NCBI GenBank assembly: GCA_050249695.1
Contig: JBFWQA010000005.1
Coordinates: 62,001-126,000 of the forward strand
Reading direction: 5' to 3'
DNA: 64,000 nucleotides
From: JACKJP01 sp050249695
GTDB taxonomy: Bacteria; Pseudomonadota; Alphaproteobacteria; Rhizobiales; Tepidamorphaceae
Shown here: piece by piece, positions 60,505-64,000 of the stretch
How the letters are laid out: the number at the start of each line of letters is the position of its first letter
Position numbering within the stretch: the stretch's first letter is position 1
Position numbers and translations under genes: made by a program
Notes under the pieces: generated by a model
What the model was told of the DNA's origin: nothing
What the model saw: only the letters and a program-made list of their open reading frames with translations
Databases searched by the model: none

Positions 60505-61578
60505 TCAGGCGTCGCGCGCGGCGAGATAGCTCCGCAATCCCGTATCGGCCCAGGGCGAAAGCCGCTTCAGCGCTTTCTCATAGCTCTCCCAGACGCTGGC
60601 GAAGCCGGGATCGGCGGCCGCCTGCTCGGCGATCACCTCGCGGCTGGTTGCCTGGGCCGCCTTCAGCAAATCCTTGGGATAGTAGCGCAGCTTGACGCCC
60701 TGCCCGGAAACCAGGTCCTCGAGCGTTCCCGCATTGAACCATTCGCTCTCGGCAAGGGAGAACGAGTTTTCCGCCATCACCGCCTGTTCCATGATTGCCC
60801 GCAACTCGCCGGGAAGCGTTTCCAACGCTTTGAGCGACACGAGGAACTCGCCCGTGCCGTTCGGCTCATGGAAGCCGGGCGCGTAGTAGTAGGGCGCGAC
60901 CTTCTGGAAGCCCATCGCCGCATCGCTCCAGGGCCCCAGGAATTCGGTCGCGTCGATGACGCCCGATTGCAGGCTGGAGAATATCTCCCCGGGGGGTATG
61001 GAAACCGGTGTCGCGCCGAGCCGGCGGATGACCTCGCCGCCAAAGCCCGGCATGCGCATCTTCAGGCCCTTGAAGTCTTCCACACTGTTGATCTCGCGCC
61101 GGAACCAGCCGCCCATCTGAAGGCCCGTATTGCCCCCCAGATAGGGTTTGATGCCGAAGGGCGCATAGAGTTCGTCCCAGACCTCCTGACCGCCGCCGTG
61201 ATAGATCCATGCATGATGCTCGCCGGCCGTCAGTCCGAAAGGCATGGCGGTGAAGAAGGGTGCCGCCTTCATCTTCCCCTGCCAGAAGAGCGATGCCGTA
61301 TGCGCCAGTTCCGCCGTGCCGGTCGAAACCGCGTCGAACACCTCCAGCGCCGGCACGAGCTCGCCGGCGGCATGAACGGTGATCTTGAGCCGGCCCTCGC
61401 TCGCCTCGGCGATGCGGCTGGCGATGCGCTCGGCGGTGACGCCCGGCCCCGGCAGCCGCTTGGGCCAGCTCGTGACCATTCGCCACTCGAAACGCTGCTG
61501 CGCCAGCGCCGGCGTTGCAAGCGCCGCCGCACCGGTGCCGGCGACGGACGCCTTCAGAAAATGGCGTCTTGTCGTCAT
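60505..61578 (-). CDS. TRAP-transporter solute-binding protein (DctP/TakP-like), orphan
   Basis: The product is 357 residues with a Tat signal (TRRHFLKASVAGTGAAALA, then ALAQQ). The DctP fold appears in AASRIAEASEGRLKITV-type motifs, LKMRMPGFGGEVIRRLGATP and ATEFLGPWSDAAMGF; the Arg and Trp/Glu positions recall TakP, which binds keto acids. No DctQ or DctM membrane gene is present. The start overlaps the thiD stop by ATGA, so it is translated with the thiamin operon. The start at 61578 excludes the long extension upstream, which runs through thiD. Confidence 0.85.
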   Translation of the reverse strand: MTTRRHFLKASVAGTGAAALATPALAQQRFEWRMVTSWPKRLPGPGVTAERIASRIAEASEGRLKITVHAAGELVPALEVFDAVSTGTAELAHTASLFWQGKMKAAPFFTAMPFGLTAGEHHAWIYHGGGQEVWDELYAPFGIKPYLGGNTGLQMGGWFRREINSVEDFKGLKMRMPGFGGEVIRRLGATPVSIPPGEIFSSLQSGVIDATEFLGPWSDAAMGFQKVAPYYYAPGFHEPNGTGEFLVSLKALETLPGELRAIMEQAVMAENSFSLAESEWFNAGTLEDLVSGQGVKLRYYPKDLLKAAQATSREVIAEQAAADPGFASVWESYEKALKRLSPWADTGLRSYLAARDA

Positions 61579-62393
61579 GAATTCTCTCCTTCTTGCGCCC
61601 ACAGCGCGTGAAAATGATGAACGGGACCGTGGCCGGCGCCGATCGACAGGGTGTCCGCGGCGGCGATCGCGCCGCCGAGATAGGTTTTCGCCTGCCCGAT
61701 CGCCGTTTTCATATCGAGCCCGCGCGCAAGACCCGCGGCGATTGCCGAAGACAGCGTGCAGCCGGTCCCATGCGTGTTGGAGGTCGCGATACGCGGGCCG
61801 GCAAAACGTGTGACGCCCTGCCCCGTCACCAGCAGATCGACCGATTCCTCGCCCGTTCCATGACCGCCCTTGATCAGCACGGCGCGCGCGCCGAGGGCCA
61901 GAAGCGCCTCTCCCTGCCGCGTCATTGCTGCCTCGCCCTCGGCGACGGGCTGGTCCAGCAGCGCGGCGGCTTCCGGCAGATTGGGCGTGATCAGGTCGGC
62001 GACCGGCAGCAGCGTCTCGCGCAACACCGCGATGGCTTCCGGCCGCAGCAGCGGGTCGCCGCTCGCCGCGACCATGACCGGATCGAGCACCACGTTCCTG
62101 CAAAGATGAACGGCCAGCCCCTCACCGACCGCGAGGATTGTCTCCGGCACGCTCAGCATGCCGATCTTCACCGCCGACACCGACAGGTCCATGAAGACCG
62201 AATCCATCTGCTGGCGCACGAAGCTCGCGGGGATGTCGAACACGCCCTGAACGCCCAGCGTATTCTGCGCCGTCAGCGCGGTGATCACGCTCGCGCCGTA
62301 GACGCCGAGTGCCGAGAAGGTCTTCAGATCCGCCTGAATGCCGGCGCCCCCGCCGGAATCCGAACCTGCGATCGTCACCGCAATCGCCGTCAT
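61575..62393 (-). CDS. thiD: Hydroxymethylpyrimidine (phosphate) kinase ThiD
   Basis: The product is 272 residues, with the ThiD/ribokinase motifs IAGSDSGGGAGIQADLKTFSALG (in short form AGSDSGGGAGIQADLK) and KGGHGTGEESVDLL, and the anion-hole sequence SNTHGTGCTLSSAIAAGLA. It phosphorylates the pyrimidine precursor of thiamin. It overlaps the thiE start by ATGA. Confidence 0.93.
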   Translation of the reverse strand: MTAIAVTIAGSDSGGGAGIQADLKTFSALGVYGASVITALTAQNTLGVQGVFDIPASFVRQQMDSVFMDLSVSAVKIGMLSVPETILAVGEGLAVHLCRNVVLDPVMVAASGDPLLRPEAIAVLRETLLPVADLITPNLPEAAALLDQPVAEGEAAMTRQGEALLALGARAVLIKGGHGTGEESVDLLVTGQGVTRFAGPRIATSNTHGTGCTLSSAIAAGLARGLDMKTAIGQAKTYLGGAIAAADTLSIGAGHGPVHHFHALWAQEGENS

Positions 62394-63043
62394 TTGCGGC
62401 CTGCCTTCAGCGCGTCGTCGACGATCCGCCGCAGCCGCCGCGCCCGCGCTTCCGTCTCGCCGCCGGCAAAAATCGCCGAGATGACCGAAACGCCGCCGGC
62501 GCCCGCCGCGATGACATCCGCCGCGTTGGTGCCGTTGATTCCGGCGATCGCGCAGACTGGCAGATCGGCCCGCCGCGCCTTCAGCGCGTTCGCCAGCCGT
62601 GCCAGCCCGTCCAGCCCCACCGGCGGCTCCGGATTGTCCTTGCTGGTGGTGGCGAAGACCCCGCCCACCGCCGCATAGTCGATGGCATCCACAGGTGCTT
62701 CGGCGACATGGCGATCGTTCTTGATCGTCAGGCCGATGATCGCGTCCGGCCCGAGCAGCCGGCGGGCGGTTTCGGCGGGCATGTCCTCCTGGCCGAGGTG
62801 AACGCCATCGGCACCCACCGCCAGCGCGACATCGACCCTGTCGTTGATCAGAAGCCTTGCATCGAGCGGCGCGAGGGCGGATTTCAAGGCGGTCGCCCTT
62901 TCGATCATGTCCCGTGTCGATGCGTGCTTGTCCCTGTACTGGATCAGCGTCGCGCCGCCTCTGACCGCCGCCGCGGCAAGCGCCGCGGGATCGTCATGGC
63001 CCGGCCCGCCGACGATGCCGTAGAGCCTGATGTCGACCTTCAT
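62390..63043 (-). CDS. thiE: Thiamin phosphate synthase ThiE
   Basis: The product is 217 residues, joining pyrimidine diphosphate and thiazole phosphate to thiamin phosphate. The TIM-barrel motifs GGATLIQYRDK, RLLINDRVDVALAVGADGVHLGQEDMP (core INDRVDVA and VHLGQED) and VFATTSK are those of ThiE. Overlaps thiM and thiD. Confidence 0.93.
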   Translation of the reverse strand: MKVDIRLYGIVGGPGHDDPAALAAAAVRGGATLIQYRDKHASTRDMIERATALKSALAPLDARLLINDRVDVALAVGADGVHLGQEDMPAETARRLLGPDAIIGLTIKNDRHVAEAPVDAIDYAAVGGVFATTSKDNPEPPVGLDGLARLANALKARRADLPVCAIAGINGTNAADVIAAGAGGVSVISAIFAGGETEARARRLRRIVDDALKAGRK

Positions 63044-63810
63044 CGCCGCGCTCTCGCCAGATTGGTCAGATCCTCCGGCCGGATGGTCGCCAGCCGGTCG
63101 ATCAGATGCATGGCGAAACTGCCGGGGCCGCTCGCCTCCCGGGCGGCCATCTCGCCGGCTATTCCCATGACAAGGGCGGCGGTCAGCGCGGCGACCGCCA
63201 TGTCAGGTTCAATCGCCGCGAAGGCCGCGGTGATCGCGGCGCCCGCACATCCGGTCGCGGTCACCTGCGCCAGAAGCGGCGTACCGTTCATGACTTCCAG
63301 CTGCTCGCGTCCCGCGACAATGCGGTCGACGGGGCCGGTGCACATGACGGTACTCATCGTCTCGCGCGCAAGATCCGCGACCGCATCGTCGCCCGACGGG
63401 GCGAGCGCCGCGATCTCCTTTGCATTGCCGCGGATGATCGCGGGCCGCAGCCGCATGAGTTCGCGCGCGAAGACGGCGCGCGGCGCCGAGACATCGACAA
63501 ATACCGGATCGAGCACCCATGGCCGCCCTTCGTCGCGCATGAGATCCACCGCGATGCCGATGGTTTCGCGCCGCTCGGGCGCCAGCGTGCCCAGATTGAT
63601 CAGCAACGCCCGCGCGTCGCGCACGAAATAGCTGATCTCGTTGGCCGTGTCGGTCACCGAGGGTCTGAGGCCGAGCGCCAGACAGCAATTGGCGGTGAAT
63701 GCCTGCGCGACCGTATTCGTCAGACAGTGGACCGAAGGCGCTTCCTCGCGCAGCCGCTCGAGCGTCTCTGCCGCCTTCTCGACGGCCGCCTGGATTGTCA
63801 TCTGTTCCAT
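63040..63810 (-). CDS. thiM: Hydroxyethylthiazole kinase ThiM
   Basis: The product is 256 residues, phosphorylating the thiazole alcohol in salvage. Motifs VHCLTNTVAQAFTANCCLALG (core HCLTNTVAQ), VLDPVFVDVSAPRA, and the catalytic ATGCAGAAITAAFAA match ThiM. The start at 63810 has a GGGAAAGG ribosome site. First gene after the TPP riboswitch. Confidence 0.93.
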   Translation of the reverse strand: MEQMTIQAAVEKAAETLERLREEAPSVHCLTNTVAQAFTANCCLALGLRPSVTDTANEISYFVRDARALLINLGTLAPERRETIGIAVDLMRDEGRPWVLDPVFVDVSAPRAVFARELMRLRPAIIRGNAKEIAALAPSGDDAVADLARETMSTVMCTGPVDRIVAGREQLEVMNGTPLLAQVTATGCAGAAITAAFAAIEPDMAVAALTAALVMGIAGEMAAREASGPGSFAMHLIDRLATIRPEDLTNLARARR

Positions 63811-63883
63811 ATGTCAGCCTTTCCCGCCGGGGAAGGCTGCCGACAACATGACGATCGCTTGGGATGGCATGCGGTTCGGCATC

Positions 63884-63970
63884 TCGGTTCCCTCCGCCGG
63901 CACTAACCGGATCAGGTTCGATGGGTTGCGTCTGCCGCTCTCAGTCTCCGCTGCCGGAGACACCCCAACG
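63884..63970 (-). ncRNA. TPP riboswitch (THI element)
   Basis: Read on the minus strand, GGGGTGTC is followed by a GC stem, then CTGAGA, and further on CCTGATCCGGTTAGTGCCGG and GGAGGGAAC, the conserved bases of the THI element that binds thiamin pyrophosphate. It ends about 75 bp before the thiM start, so it is expected to control the thiM-thiE-thiD-TRAP operon, probably at translation since no T tract terminator is obvious. Confidence 0.93.
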
Positions 63971-64000
63971 AGATGATGTTAAGCAACCCATTGCTATGGG

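Overview
The window is GC-rich chromosomal DNA from an alphaproteobacterium, most likely of the order Hyphomicrobiales (Rhizobiales). The reasons are the flagellar gene set (FliX, FlbT, FlaF, a MotE-type chaperone, a rod-binding FlgJ without a muramidase domain), CtrA-like TTAA-N7-TTAA boxes and sigma54-like promoters at the flagellar operons, a very large two-pass coiled-coil protein that looks like the polar-growth protein GPR, and MlaE with a fused STAS-like domain. The species cannot be named from the sequence alone.

Bases 1-23.3 kb are one flagellar cluster. A minus-strand operon (fliL, fliM, DUF6468, motE, a TPR protein cut by the window edge) diverges from flgF-flgG-flgA-flgH. Then come a glyoxalase-related protein, dksA, fliX, flgI-flgJ-flgN-like genes, a FlaG-like gene, two tandem flagellins, flbT-flaF, and a minus-strand flgE-flgK-flgL operon. 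The two flagellins share nearly identical ends and terminators. They differ in length by exactly one 107-residue and one 22-residue internal repeat.

Bases 23.5-39.9 kb are mostly housekeeping and accessory metabolism: a MoxR ATPase, an SDR, an arsR-arsC-arsC group without an efflux pump, a ceramidase homologue, a P-loop protein, metA (Glu111, acetyl-CoA type), an amine-oxidase-like flavoprotein, enoyl-CoA hydratase, SixA, the YcjX/YcjF pair, a CoxE-like VWA protein coupled to a methyltransferase with a Lys/Ala/Pro-rich tail, a secreted CHAP/NlpC-like protein, UspA and an MFS permease.

Bases 39.9-41.3 kb hold one AT-rich P-loop ATPase gene, clearly foreign in composition. Next are a tandem SDR pair with an upstream palindrome, a 2Fe-2S ferredoxin, an orphan HPt protein, a small winged-helix-like protein and the 1636-residue GPR-like protein (44.7-49.6 kb).

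Bases 49.6-64 kb hold an Mla-type lipid-transport operon, a dipeptide epimerase, an MFS permease, a CheZ-like phosphatase, a MITE-like inverted repeat, and a PlcP-type phosphoesterase plus glycosyltransferase pair behind a Pho-box-like site (phosphate-starvation lipid remodelling). They end with a B12/haem-type binding protein, an FAH-family enzyme, and a TPP-riboswitch-led thiM-thiE-thiD operon. The last gene of that operon is an orphan TRAP-transporter binding protein. No rRNA, tRNA, CRISPR array or intact insertion sequence was seen.
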